Shown here: positions 32,669 to 41,265 of the stretch, one piece after another
Layout: each line of letters starts with the position of its first letter
How positions within the stretch are numbered: position 1 is the stretch's first letter
Assembly: GCA_049680185.1 (NCBI GenBank)
Contig: JBAUHI010000024.1
Coordinates: 1 to 64,000 of the forward strand
DNA from: CAMLHU01 sp049680185
GTDB taxonomy: Bacteria; Gemmatimonadota; Gemmatimonadetes; Gemmatimonadales; GWC2-71-9
Length of the DNA: 64,000 nucleotides
Direction of reading: 5' to 3'
Position numbers and translations under genes: made by a program
The notes under the pieces: generated by a model
The model's database searches: none
Told to the model about the DNA's origin: nothing
What the model saw: only the letters and a program-made list of their open reading frames with translations

Positions 32669-32968
32669 TCAGCCGTGCTCGAACCACGCTGCCGCCAGGT
32701 CCAACCATCCGGGATTAGTCGCCTCGATGAGGCGCACCCGCTTACCTCGATTCCACGCCTTGATCTGCTTCTCGCGAGCGATCGCAGACGATGGGTCCGC
32801 CGTTTCCTCAAAGTGAATGAGCCGATGCACTCGGTACCGGCGGGTGAATCCCTCCAGCTGGCCGGATCGGTGCTGCCAGACCCGGCGCGGGAGGTCGGAG
32901 GTGACGCCGGTATAGAGTACACGGGAGTCGCTGGCCAACACGTAGACGAAGTACGATGAACGCCGCAT
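32669..32968 (-). CDS. Solitary GIY-YIG endonuclease
   Basis: The 99-residue product (ATG 32968; a longer open frame reaches 32989) is a minimal GIY-YIG nuclease domain. GIY is FVY (residues 7-9), YIG is YTG (19-21), the catalytic Arg is in LPRRVWQH (28 or 29) and the catalytic Glu is in AREKQIKAW (66), all in the normal order. There is no DNA-binding extension, as in the small UPF0213-like solitary proteins. These occur as single-gene nucleases whose targets are unknown. The gene fills the space between two inverted repeats and its stop touches one of them. It may be the active part of a small mobile element or a homing-type nuclease. It is on the strand opposite to the surrounding genes, consistent with an insertion. 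Confidence 0.85.
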   Translation of the reverse strand: MRRSSYFVYVLASDSRVLYTGVTSDLPRRVWQHRSGQLEGFTRRYRVHRLIHFEETADPSSAIAREKQIKAWNRGKRVRLIEATNPGWLDLAAAWFEHG

Positions 32969-33019
32969 GCGCCAATTGATGGCTGGCAAGTGTCAATGCG
33001 GCATCAACCTGATGTCAGG

Positions 33020-33055
33020 AAGATCCCTCGGTCGCTCCGCTCCCTCGGGATGACG
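33020..33055. repeat. Right 36-bp inverted repeat
   Basis: AAGATCCCTCGGTCGCTCC to ...GGGATGACG, the inverse of the left repeat with one mismatch. It lies about 52 bases upstream of the start of the GIY-YIG gene and about 80 bases before the Bax-inhibitor gene. Confidence 0.9.
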
Positions 33056-33077
33056 CTCCGGGAGTCACGATGCCACG

Positions 33078-33108
33078 TTGCCTCCCACCCGCCACCCGCG
33101 ACTATATT
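33078..33108 (+). promoter_or_regulatory. Possible promoter of the BI-1 gene
   Basis: TTGCCT (33078-33083) and TATATT (33103-33108) are spaced 19 bases, longer than ideal. Transcription would start about 20 bases before the ATG at 33136. Confidence 0.45.
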
Positions 33109-33135
33109 CCCCTCGTCCCTAACGAGAGCTGCATT

Positions 33136-33852
33136 ATGTCCGATCCCAATAGCTATCGTACCGCCGCGCCAAGTTACGCCGGCGTCGATCAATCACAGGA
33201 ACTGATCGCCAATTTCCTCCGCCGTGTGTACGGCTGGATGTTCGTGGGGCTTGCCGCCACCAGCCTGACCGCCTGGCAAGTGGCCGGTTCCGCTGCGGCC
33301 GTCAACTACCTCCGCACCAACCCGTTCCTCTTCTACGTACTCCTGTTCGCGGAGCTCGGCCTCGTGGTCTGGATGTCGGCCCGCGTCGGCAAACTGGCAC
33401 CGAGCACCACCGCCGCGCTCTTCCTGCTCTATTCGGTGGTGAACGGCGCCACGCTCTCCTTCGTCCTGCTGATGTACACGGCGACATCGATCCAGACCAC
33501 GTTCATCACCGCTGCGGCGATGTTCGGCGCCCTGGCGCTCTTCGGCACCCTCACGGGCAAGAACCTCCAGGGGCTTGGCCACTTTGCGATGATGGGCCTG
33601 TTCGGGGTCCTCGCCGCGATGGTGGTCGGATTCTTCTGGCACAGTGATGCGCTCCAGTTCATCATCTCGATCGTCGGCGTCGTCGTCTTCACCGGCCTGA
33701 CCGCCTACGACGCGCAGAAGCTCAAGTCGATGGCCTTGGCCCTCGAGGGCAAGGAGAGCGGTGGGTACGCCGTGACCGGTGCGCTGGCCCTCTACCTCGA
33801 CTTCATCAACCTGTTCCTCTTCCTGCTCAGCTTCTTCGGCCGCCGCCGCTAA
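33136..33852 (+). CDS. Bax inhibitor-1/YccA family membrane protein
   Basis: The 238-residue product has seven hydrophobic helices in the arrangement of the TMBIM/BI-1 family, whose members form pH-sensitive calcium-leak pores or YccA-like FtsH modulators. Signatures include FLRRVYGWMFVGLAATSLTAW, YSVVNGATLSFVLLMY, FGTLTGKNLQGLGHFAMMGL, the TAYDAQKLKSMA stretch with the conserved Asp and a final NLFLFLLSFFGRRR. The ATG at 33136 is chosen over an upstream in-frame ATG because MSDPNSYR opens the family-like N-terminus. It stands alone, followed by a GC-rich hairpin. Confidence 0.92.
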   Translation: MSDPNSYRTAAPSYAGVDQSQELIANFLRRVYGWMFVGLAATSLTAWQVAGSAAAVNYLRTNPFLFYVLLFAELGLVVWMSARVGKLAPSTTAALFLLYSVVNGATLSFVLLMYTATSIQTTFITAAAMFGALALFGTLTGKNLQGLGHFAMMGLFGVLAAMVVGFFWHSDALQFIISIVGVVVFTGLTAYDAQKLKSMALALEGKESGGYAVTGALALYLDFINLFLFLLSFFGRRR

Positions 33853-33884
33853 GCGGCAGGGGTTCTGCGCTTCGAAACATTCAT

Positions 33885-33914
33885 CCGCGCCGTCCCGTCC
33901 ATGGGGCGGCGCGG
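33885..33914. terminator. GC-rich hairpin after the BI-1 gene
   Basis: CCGCGCCGTCCC (33885-33896) and GGGGCGGCGCGG (33903-33914) form a 12-bp stem with a six-base loop (one G-T pair). The following TCTGTTC is only moderately T-rich, so termination is possible but not certain. Confidence 0.45.
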
Positions 33915-33966
33915 TCTGTTCGCCGCACCACTCGCACGTTCCTTTCCAATGCCCTGGAGACCTCGG

Positions 33967-36390
33967 ATGCGCCGTCTTCCGTTCGCCACCATCCTGACCG
34001 CGATGATCGCCCTCGCGCCGGCGCTCGCCGCGCAGCGGCAGACCGGCGTCGTCGGCGCCTATACCCCGCCCCGCGACTGGCCGCAGGAAGCGCGCCGGTT
34101 CGACCTCCTGCACCAGAAGATGCAGATCCGCTTCGACGTCCCCCACCGCGAGCTCTTCGGCACGGTCACCACCCGCGTCGCGATCACGTTGGCGCCGACC
34201 GACACGGTGCGGTTGAACGCCGAGAACCTGACCATCGACAAGGCGACCGATGCGCGGGGAAGGTCGCTGCGGTTCACGGCCGATACCTCGCACGTGACCG
34301 TGCGCCTGAGCCGCAAGGCCCAGATCGGCGATACCGTCGAGTTCACCCTCCAGTACCACGGGATCCCGGAGCGCGGGCTCTACTTCGTGCCACGCCGGAA
34401 CGTGGTCTGGTCCCAGGGGGAGGCCACCGAGACCCGCGCCTGGGTGCCAACCTATGACGCGCCCAACGACAAGACCACCTGGGAGTTCCTGGTCACCGCC
34501 GACTCGCAGTTCCAGGTGCTCTCGAACGGGAAGCTCATCGACGTGACGCCGGTCAACGGCGGGGCCCAGCGGGTCTGGCACTGGTCGCAGGACAAGCCCG
34601 CCTCCACCTACCTCTATTCCGTGGTGATCGGACCCTTCGCGATCCTCAAGGATCAGTGGCGCGGCCGCCCGGTCGAGTACTGGGTCTCGCGCGACACCGT
34701 CGACGCCGGTTGGCGCACCTTCGGCGAGACGCCGTCGATGATCGAGCTCTACTCCCAGCTCCTCGGCGTGCCGTTCCAGTGGGACAAGTACGATGAGTCG
34801 GTCATCCCCGACTTCACCTACGGCGGAATGGAGAACGTCTCCGCCACCACCCAGACCGACCTGGCACTCCATCCGGCGTCGGACGAGCCGCAGGGCAATG
34901 GCCGCAGCCTCAACGCGCACGAACTGGCCCATCAATGGTTCGGCGACCTGACCACGACCGCCACCTGGGCCCACATCTGGCTCAACGAGGGGCTCACCAC
35001 CTACATGGAGTCGGTGCAGGCGGAGAAGACCCGCGGCTGGCCCGCCGGCCAGCTCGAGTGGTGGCAGCAGCAGCAGGAAGCGATGGCCGCCGACAAGAAC
35101 GAGGTCCGCTCGCTGGTCTGGGGCAAGTACGAGGGCACCGATCCGATCGCCCTCTTCTTCAGCGGCCACGTCTACCCCAAGGGCGCCCAGCTGGCGCACC
35201 AGATGCGGCGGCTCCTCGGCGATTCCCTCTTCTGGGCGGGGATGCACCGCTTCCTGGTCGACAACGCCTTCAAGCCTGTCACCACCGCCGATTACGCGGT
35301 CGCGATGGAAAAGACCTGCAATTGCGACCTTGACTGGTTCTTCGACCAGTGGGCCTACGGCATCGGTTACCCGAAGGTCACCTTCAAGCGGCACTGGGCG
35401 CCCGGGATCAGCACCCTCCACGTCACGGTGGCGGAGACCCAGCCGATCGACTCGATCCATCCCTTCTTCCGCTTCCCGGCCGCCATCCGGGTCATCACCC
35501 GCGACTCGGTGATCCGCCAGCAGATCATGGTCACCAAGGTGGTCGACACCTTCGCCATCAAACTGCCGTCGGAGCCGGTGTCCTTCCGGTTCGATGAAGG
35601 GGGCTGGCTGTTGGGCCAGGTCACCGGCGATCAGACGCCCGCCGAGCTGGCCGAGATGGCCAAGCACGACCTCGACTTTGCCGGACGCAACTGGGCGCTA
35701 CAACAGCTCGACAGCGTGGAGGACACGTCAGTCACTTCGGCCCGGCGCTTCATCGTGCTGAACGAGCATGAGGCCTGGCTGCGGGAGACCGCCCTGCACC
35801 AGATGGCCAACGACACCGGGGCCGCGACACTCGCAGTGGTCTCCTCGGCGCTGCGCGACCCCGCGCCGGATGTCCGCGGCGCGGCGCTCGCAACGCTCTC
35901 CCATCTCGACCCCAAGGCCGGGGCAGCAGCAGCGGATCCGATCTACCGGAGCGATCCCAACGATCCGGTGCGCCAGACCGCACTCGCGATCCTGGCCCGG
36001 GCGCGCGGTGCCGACGCATTGCCGTTGCTCGTTGCCGCATCGGGTCCTGACAACACCGCCGGGATGCGCTACACCGCCGCCCGGCAGCTCGCCAGGATCG
36101 GTGGCGCCACCGCAGAGGATGCGCTGGTCAAGTTGACCGCGAGCGTGGAGACCCGGAGTCTCCGGGGCCTGGCGCTCGGCGCCCTGGCCGCCACCGGCGA
36201 CAGCTCCCGCGCCACCAGCGAGGCGCTCAGCCACCTGGGCGACTACGACCCGCTCTTCGCGGTGCAGGCGGTCTATACCGTCGGGCGGATGGGTGGCGTC
36301 GCGGGGAAGGCCAAGCTCGCGGAATGGCGGAAGACCGAACGGCGGGTCACCGTGAACGCTGCGATCGACCAGGTTCTGGCCCGACACTGA
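33967..36390 (+). CDS. Secreted M1-family aminopeptidase with HEAT-like C-terminus
   Basis: This zinc exopeptidase (807 residues from ATG 33967) removes N-terminal residues from peptides. The start is supported by GGAGA ribosome-binding sequence and by a signal peptide ending ALAAQ (ATILTAMIALAPALAAQ). The exopeptidase signature GGMENVSATTQTD is followed by the HExxH zinc motif as HELAHQWFGD (His318, His322) with Glu341 in NEGLTTYME. The C-terminal third (about 570-800) has alpha-helical HEAT-like units (DPAPDVRGAALATLSHLDP, VRQTALAILARARGADALPL). The protein should be periplasmic or secreted; no lipobox is seen. It ends 75 bases before the convergent MFS gene, with a terminator in between. 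Confidence 0.93.
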   Translation: MRRLPFATILTAMIALAPALAAQRQTGVVGAYTPPRDWPQEARRFDLLHQKMQIRFDVPHRELFGTVTTRVAITLAPTDTVRLNAENLTIDKATDARGRSLRFTADTSHVTVRLSRKAQIGDTVEFTLQYHGIPERGLYFVPRRNVVWSQGEATETRAWVPTYDAPNDKTTWEFLVTADSQFQVLSNGKLIDVTPVNGGAQRVWHWSQDKPASTYLYSVVIGPFAILKDQWRGRPVEYWVSRDTVDAGWRTFGETPSMIELYSQLLGVPFQWDKYDESVIPDFTYGGMENVSATTQTDLALHPASDEPQGNGRSLNAHELAHQWFGDLTTTATWAHIWLNEGLTTYMESVQAEKTRGWPAGQLEWWQQQQEAMAADKNEVRSLVWGKYEGTDPIALFFSGHVYPKGAQLAHQMRRLLGDSLFWAGMHRFLVDNAFKPVTTADYAVAMEKTCNCDLDWFFDQWAYGIGYPKVTFKRHWAPGISTLHVTVAETQPIDSIHPFFRFPAAIRVITRDSVIRQQIMVTKVVDTFAIKLPSEPVSFRFDEGGWLLGQVTGDQTPAELAEMAKHDLDFAGRNWALQQLDSVEDTSVTSARRFIVLNEHEAWLRETALHQMANDTGAATLAVVSSALRDPAPDVRGAALATLSHLDPKAGAAAADPIYRSDPNDPVRQTALAILARARGADALPLLVAASGPDNTAGMRYTAARQLARIGGATAEDALVKLTASVETRSLRGLALGALAATGDSSRATSEALSHLGDYDPLFAVQAVYTVGRMGGVAGKAKLAEWRKTERRVTVNAAIDQVLARH

Positions 36391-36410
36391 GCGGCCACCC
36401 CGGATGCGAT

Positions 36411-36446
36411 GAACGCCACCTCAGGTCGGGGTGGCGTTCGTCATTT
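36411..36446. terminator. Bidirectional Rho-independent-like terminator
   Basis: GAACGCCACC (36411-36420) and GGTGGCGTTC (36430-36439) form a perfect 10-bp stem, followed by GTCATTTT. It lies between the convergent aminopeptidase and MFS genes. The T-run is on the + strand, which favours terminating the aminopeptidase transcript. Confidence 0.7.
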
Positions 36447-36465
36447 TCCACCGAGCGTCCTCCTG

Positions 36466-37680
36466 CTACCCGCCGTATTCAATCCCCCGCCGTTCGGGGC
36501 CGAGGAGTGCGACGACCCCGGCCACCACGAACACCAGCCCGGCGGAGAGCGCCATCGTCCACGCGAAGGAAACCCGCGCCGCAAAGAGCGCCTGGATCCA
36601 GGTGAAGGCACTCGCGATCAAGGCGCCGCACTGGTAGGCGAATCCCGGCAGGAACCCCTTCACCCCGTCCGGTGCGAGCTCGGTGATGTGGGCCGGAATG
36701 ACGCCCCACGCGCCCTGCACGCAGAACTGGATCGCGAAGGCGCCCACGATGAGCAGGCCCACCGACGGCGCGAAGGCCCAGAGCGGCACCATCAGGAGCG
36801 CCCCCGCCAAGGCCAGCCCGATCGCCTTGCGACGTCCGATCCGGTCGGACCACCGCCCCACCACGACACCACCGATCAGAGCGCCGACCATCGACACCGC
36901 CGTCACCAGAGCGCGGCCCCGCGCATCGAGTCCCCAGCTCCGCTCCAGGAAGGTCGGGAAGAGGTCCTGGGTCCCGTGCGAGGTCATGTTCATCATCGCC
37001 ATCAGGACGGTGATGACCAGGAAGATCCGCCAGTTGGCGACGATGGCGCGGCCCAGGGAGCGCCAATCGGGATGGCGGGTGCGACGCCACGCATCGGATT
37101 CAGTGACCCTGGCGCGGATGAAGATCGCCAGCAACGCCGGCACCCCGCCCAGGAAGTAGAGCGGCCGCCAGCCCCAATGCGGAAAGATCGCGAAGTACGC
37201 GACCGCCGCCAGGAGATATCCGGCCGCGTAGCCCTGTTGCAGCAGTCCCGACACGGCGCCCCGTTCGGCGGGTGCCACCTTTTCCATCACCAGCGACGCG
37301 CCGATCCCCCATTCCCCACCCATCCCGATGCCGAAGAGCGCCCTGAGCACCAGAAAGCTCCCATAACTCGGCGCCAGTCCGGTCAATACCTCGACCACCG
37401 CGTAGAACACGAGGTCGATCATGAGGGGGAGGCGGCGGCCGTAGTGATCGGCCAGCAACCCGAAGATGAACGCGCCGACGGGGCGGAAGGCAAGAGTGAG
37501 GAAGAGGGAGAAGACGATGTCGGCGTCGGGGCGGTGGAACTCCCGGCCGATGGCGGTGAGCGTCAGGACCACCAGGAAGAAATCGAACGCGTCGAGCGTC
37601 CAGCCCAGGAAGCCGGCCGTGATGGCGGCACGCCGGTCGGGAGCGTTCGAGGGAGTGTCCGCTGAAGTCGTGGAGGTCAC
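36466..37680 (-). CDS. MFS transporter, sugar/carboxylate-type
   Basis: This 12-helix major facilitator has the MFS motif A copies (GLLADHYGRRLPLM and VVGRWSDRIGRRKAIG). The N-terminal part WTLDAFDFFLVVLTLTAIGREF and GIGMGGEWGIGASLV resembles the NanT/JEN1-like group that takes up sialic acid, lactate or other acids with protons. The start is uncertain: GTG 37680 gives 404 residues and leaves the divergent promoter intact, whereas GTG 37749 gives 427 but its codons would overlap that promoter. The gene is convergent with the aminopeptidase and divergent from the GH18-deacetylase-GT fusion. No catabolic genes are nearby, so the substrate is unknown. Confidence 0.8.
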   Translation of the reverse strand: MTSTTSADTPSNAPDRRAAITAGFLGWTLDAFDFFLVVLTLTAIGREFHRPDADIVFSLFLTLAFRPVGAFIFGLLADHYGRRLPLMIDLVFYAVVEVLTGLAPSYGSFLVLRALFGIGMGGEWGIGASLVMEKVAPAERGAVSGLLQQGYAAGYLLAAVAYFAIFPHWGWRPLYFLGGVPALLAIFIRARVTESDAWRRTRHPDWRSLGRAIVANWRIFLVITVLMAMMNMTSHGTQDLFPTFLERSWGLDARGRALVTAVSMVGALIGGVVVGRWSDRIGRRKAIGLALAGALLMVPLWAFAPSVGLLIVGAFAIQFCVQGAWGVIPAHITELAPDGVKGFLPGFAYQCGALIASAFTWIQALFAARVSFAWTMALSAGLVFVVAGVVALLGPERRGIEYGG

Positions 37681-37727
37681 GGGCCACAAAGATATGGCGA
37701 ATATCGCCGGTGGCCAGCGTGACACGT

Positions 37728-37756
37728 TTGGCTGCCGACGCTCGGCCACCTACTTT
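37728..37756 (+). promoter_or_regulatory. Sigma-70-like promoter, probably leaderless
   Basis: TTGGCT (37728-37733) and TACTTT (37751-37756) are spaced 17 bases. Transcription would start at about 37763, which is the GTG start codon of the fusion gene itself. That would give a leaderless mRNA. Confidence 0.6.
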
Positions 37757-37762
37757 TGAGCG

Positions 37763-40700
37763 GTGACCCCGCATTCCTCCAAGCCGACTTTCCTCGACCT
37801 CTCCGGCCGCCGCCGGGCGCGCTTGAAGGCGGGGATCATCACCTTCGGCGTCCTGACCACGCTGATCGTGCTGGTCGTGCTCACCGGGATGCTCATCTCG
37901 CCGGTCCTGCCGGACTTGCCGCTGACCCAGACGGCGGCCGACTCGTTGGGCCGGGTCCCCCGCACCGCCCGGGTACAGGTCAAGCACCGCATCTCGGTGC
38001 GGGCGGAACGGGAGCGACTGGCCTCGCGCCAGCGGCTCTTCCAGCAGTTGACCAAGGAGCGGCACCCCCTCCGCCGCGCGCTCCAGTATTCCCAGATCCC
38101 GCTGGGCCCACGGATCCGCGCTGACAGCGCGCTCAACGCCCACCGGGGTGCGTACGACCCGACGGTGGTCGGGTTCTACGTCAACTGGGACGACAACTCG
38201 CTCGCGTCGCTCCGGAAGAACATCGATCGCCTCGACTGGGTCGTGGCGGAATGGGGCCTCGTGCGTGCCCGGGGCGATTCGATGCCGCTCCGCTTCCAGG
38301 TGGACCGGCGGGTGTTGGCGCTGGCGGCGTTGGCCAAGCAGCCGCCGATCATCCTCCTGATGCTCACCAACGCCACCGCCACCGGTTTCGATCCGGACGC
38401 GGTGCGCCGGCTCATCGGCACCGAAAGCGCCCGTCGCCTGGCCATCCGCACCATCATCGACACCGTCACCCACTATCAGCTGGGCGGTGTCACGATCGAT
38501 TTCGAGAGCATCCCGAAGTCGATGCATCCGCTCCTGCTCCATTTCTTGGGCGAACTCAAGCCGGCGCTTGAGAAAGAGCATCTTCTCCTGACCCAGGCGG
38601 TGCCGGGGGATGATCCCGAGTGGCCGGTCGAGGCGTACACCAAGATCAACGACCGCGTCTTCCTGATGCTCTATGACGAGCACGATCCGTCGGACGACCC
38701 CGGTCCGGTCGCCAGCCAGGGGTGGTTCGACCATCACCTGGCCGAGTTGCTCCGGAAGATCCCGCCGGGCAAGGTGATCGTCGGGATCGGGCAGTACGGC
38801 TACCTCTGGTCCGACACCGCGGAGAGCGCCACCGAGCTCACCTTCCAGGACGCGATGCAGCTCGCCCGCGATCATGGTTTGCACCCGGCGATGGATCCTG
38901 TCGCGCTCGATCCGACCTTCCACTGGGACGATCCCGACTCCACCAGCAACATCGTCTGGTACCTGGACGGCGTGACCGGCTGGAACGATGTCCGTGCTGC
39001 CGAGCGCGCCGGGGTGGCAGGGATCGGCATCTGGCGTCTCGGATCAGAGGATCCGTCGCTCTGGTCGGTGCTCCAGCGCACCGGGCTCACGGCCAAGCCG
39101 GACGCGCTCGACTCGATGTTCATCGATTACGACGTCAATTTCATCGGCACCGGTGAGATCCTGCGGATGGTCTCGGAGCCGACCCCGGGACGCCGGACGA
39201 TCCGCACCGATCCCAAGACCGGCGCCATCATCGGCGAGCGGGTCGACAGCATCCCGTCCACCTATGTGATCAAGCGCTATGGGCGGAAGAAGGGCGAGGT
39301 GGCCCTCACCTTCGACGACGGCCCCGACCCGCTCTTCACCCCGATGATCCTCGACACCCTCCGCTCCCGAGGGGTGCACGGGACATTCTTCGTCATCGGC
39401 GAGAACGTCGAGCTCCACCCCAACCTCGTCCGGCGTGAGCTCCGCGAGGGGAACGAGATCGGGAATCACACCTTTACCCACCCGAACCTGGCGCTGGTCG
39501 GCAAGCAGACCACAAAGTTCGAGCTGAACGCCACCGAACGGCTCCTCGAGGCGATCCTCGATCGGCGCACGGCTCTCTGGCGGCCCCCCTACTTCGGGGA
39601 CGCCGAACCCACCACTGCCGACGAACTGGTCCCCGTGGCGATCGCGCAGGGAATGGGGTACATCACCGTCGGCCTGCACATCGACCCCAGCGACTGGGCC
39701 ACCCCGGGCACCGACTCGATCATGGCCCGCACCCTGGCCCAGCTCGACCTCGGCAACATCATCCTGCTCCACGACGGCGGCGGCGATCGACGCCAGACGG
39801 TGGCTATCCTGGGCCCGTTGATCGACTCGATCCGGGCGCGCGGCTACACCCTCACCACCGTCACTGCGCTCGCCGGTGTGCCGACCGACGTCGCGATGGC
39901 GCCGCTCCCTGCCCGTTCGGCGTTCGCCCGGTTCGTCACCCTCACCTCCTATTCGGTGATCGGCTGGATCGAGCTGGCGCTCCACACGGTCTTCCTGATC
40001 GCGATGATCCTGGGCGCCGCTCGACTCCTGGTCATCCTTCTCCTGGCGGCCCGCCAGCGCTATTCCCGCCGCCACGCCCGGAAGCCAGCCCATCCCGACT
40101 TCCGGCCGACGGTGACGGTCGTGGTGCCGGCCTATAATGAGGAAGCGGTGGTGGTTCGGACCGTGAGCTCGATCCTGGAGCAGGAGTACCCCGGGATCGA
40201 GGTCATCGTGGTCGACGACGGCTCTCCCGACCGGACCTCCGAGGTCGTGGGTGAGGCGTTCGGGAACGAGCCCCGGGTGCGGCTCTTCCGGACCCCGAAT
40301 GGCGGGAAGGCGAGCGCGCTCAATCATGGCGTGGCCGAGGCACGGGGCGAGGTCATCGTGGCACTCGACGCCGATACCATCTTCCCGGCCGGCACCATCG
40401 TCGAGCTGGTGGCGCCGCTGGCCGATCCGAAGGTGGGTGCAGTGGCCGGGAACGCGAAGGTCGGCAACCGGATCAACCTGATCACCCGGTGGCAGGCCAT
40501 CGAGTACATCACCAGCCAGAACATCGATCGGCGGGCGTTCTCGCTCCTCAACTGCATCACGGTGGTCCCCGGTGCGGTGGGTGCCTGGCGCAAGGCGCTG
40601 ATCGTCGAGGCCGGGGGCTTCAGCGGGCAGACCCTGGCGGAGGACCAGGACCTGACGATGGCCATCCTGCGGAAGGGGTATCACGTGGCCTACGCGGATC

Positions 40701-41224
40701 GCGCCATCGGCCTCACCGAGGCCCCCGACACCGTCCGGCTCCTCTTCCGGCAGCGCTTCCGGTGGAGCTACGGGACCCTGCAGTGCGCCTGGAAGCACCG
40801 GGGCGCGTTGCTGCGCCCCAGGAACGGGCTCTTCGGCTTTGTGGGACTCCCCAACGTCTGGATCTTCCAGCTCCTCTTCCCGTTCCTGTCACCGATCGCG
40901 GACCTGCTCTTCCTCTGGTCGCTGGTGACCGTGTACATCATGGAAGTGATGCACGGCCCCGAGTTCGCGATGCAGACCCTCCAGCAGGTGGTGCTCTTCT
41001 ACACCGCGTTCCTGGCCATCGACTGGCTGGCGGCGGTCGTGGCGCTCTGGATGGAGCCGGACGAGGAGCGCTGGCTCTCGTCCCTGGTGCTGCTGCAGCG
41101 CTTCGTCTACCGGCAGGTGATGTACCTGGTGGTGGTCAAGGCGGTGATGACCGCCATCCGTGGCTCAGGGCTCGGTTGGGGGAAGCAGGAGCGGAAGGGG
41201 ACCGTGGCACTTCGGACACGCTAG
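37763..41224 (+). CDS. GH18-like / polysaccharide deacetylase / GT2 glycosyltransferase fusion
   Basis: A single 1153-residue protein carries three enzymes. After one membrane helix (about 24-46) comes a GH18-like domain (about 130-450) with LGGVTIDFESI in the place of the D-x-D-x-E catalytic motif. A NodB/CE4 deacetylase follows (about 500-720): TFDDGPDPLF, HTFTHPNLA (metal His pair) and WRPPYFG. After two or three further helices, a GT2 glycosyltransferase (about 780-1060) shows VVVPAYNEEA, DDGSPD, LDADT, EDQDLT and QRFRW, then more membrane helices. Such fusions probably make, trim and deacetylate a secreted polysaccharide such as poly-GlcNAc. Whether the GH18 part is active is uncertain. 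The GTG start coincides with the predicted transcription start. Confidence 0.85.
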   Translation: MTPHSSKPTFLDLSGRRRARLKAGIITFGVLTTLIVLVVLTGMLISPVLPDLPLTQTAADSLGRVPRTARVQVKHRISVRAERERLASRQRLFQQLTKERHPLRRALQYSQIPLGPRIRADSALNAHRGAYDPTVVGFYVNWDDNSLASLRKNIDRLDWVVAEWGLVRARGDSMPLRFQVDRRVLALAALAKQPPIILLMLTNATATGFDPDAVRRLIGTESARRLAIRTIIDTVTHYQLGGVTIDFESIPKSMHPLLLHFLGELKPALEKEHLLLTQAVPGDDPEWPVEAYTKINDRVFLMLYDEHDPSDDPGPVASQGWFDHHLAELLRKIPPGKVIVGIGQYGYLWSDTAESATELTFQDAMQLARDHGLHPAMDPVALDPTFHWDDPDSTSNIVWYLDGVTGWNDVRAAERAGVAGIGIWRLGSEDPSLWSVLQRTGLTAKPDALDSMFIDYDVNFIGTGEILRMVSEPTPGRRTIRTDPKTGAIIGERVDSIPSTYVIKRYGRKKGEVALTFDDGPDPLFTPMILDTLRSRGVHGTFFVIGENVELHPNLVRRELREGNEIGNHTFTHPNLALVGKQTTKFELNATERLLEAILDRRTALWRPPYFGDAEPTTADELVPVAIAQGMGYITVGLHIDPSDWATPGTDSIMARTLAQLDLGNIILLHDGGGDRRQTVAILGPLIDSIRARGYTLTTVTALAGVPTDVAMAPLPARSAFARFVTLTSYSVIGWIELALHTVFLIAMILGAARLLVILLLAARQRYSRRHARKPAHPDFRPTVTVVVPAYNEEAVVVRTVSSILEQEYPGIEVIVVDDGSPDRTSEVVGEAFGNEPRVRLFRTPNGGKASALNHGVAEARGEVIVALDADTIFPAGTIVELVAPLADPKVGAVAGNAKVGNRINLITRWQAIEYITSQNIDRRAFSLLNCITVVPGAVGAWRKALIVEAGGFSGQTLAEDQDLTMAILRKGYHVAYADRAIGLTEAPDTVRLLFRQRFRWSYGTLQCAWKHRGALLRPRNGLFGFVGLPNVWIFQLLFPFLSPIADLLFLWSLVTVYIMEVMHGPEFAMQTLQQVVLFYTAFLAIDWLAAVVALWMEPDEERWLSSLVLLQRFVYRQVMYLVVVKAVMTAIRGSGLGWGKQERKGTVALRTR

Positions 41225-41265
41225 GTGTCGGGCCTCTGAGGTCGTCCCAATCCCGAGGGGGGTTC

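Larger units (their letters stand above)
32632..33055. mobile_element. GIY-YIG gene between 36-bp inverted repeats
   Basis: The left repeat (32632-32667, CGTCATCCCGAGGGAGCG...) and the right repeat (33020-33055) are inverse copies of 36 bases with a single mismatch (GAAGCG against GGAGCG in the centre). They enclose one gene, a solitary GIY-YIG nuclease whose stop codon lies two bases inside the left repeat. The sequence inside the repeats resembles the dispersed 'TCATCCCGAGGGAGCGAAGC' elements known to me from environmental genomes, but I could not search. The unit is 424 bases. No target-site duplication is evident next to the repeats, and no transposase is seen. Confidence 0.55.

Noticed and set aside
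32537..33055. CRISPR array
   Set aside because: The four 14-base repeats are directly adjacent without spacers, and no cas genes are present.
33193..35667. Open frame of 824 codons on the - strand under the BI-1 and M1 aminopeptidase genes
   Set aside because: It is a shadow of two well-supported genes on the + strand and shows low-complexity Arg/Gly/His composition with no domains.
37100..38923. Open frame of 607 codons on the - strand across the GH18 fusion and MFS gene
   Set aside because: It is antisense to real genes with clear domains, has no family features, and long antisense frames are expected in GC-rich DNA.
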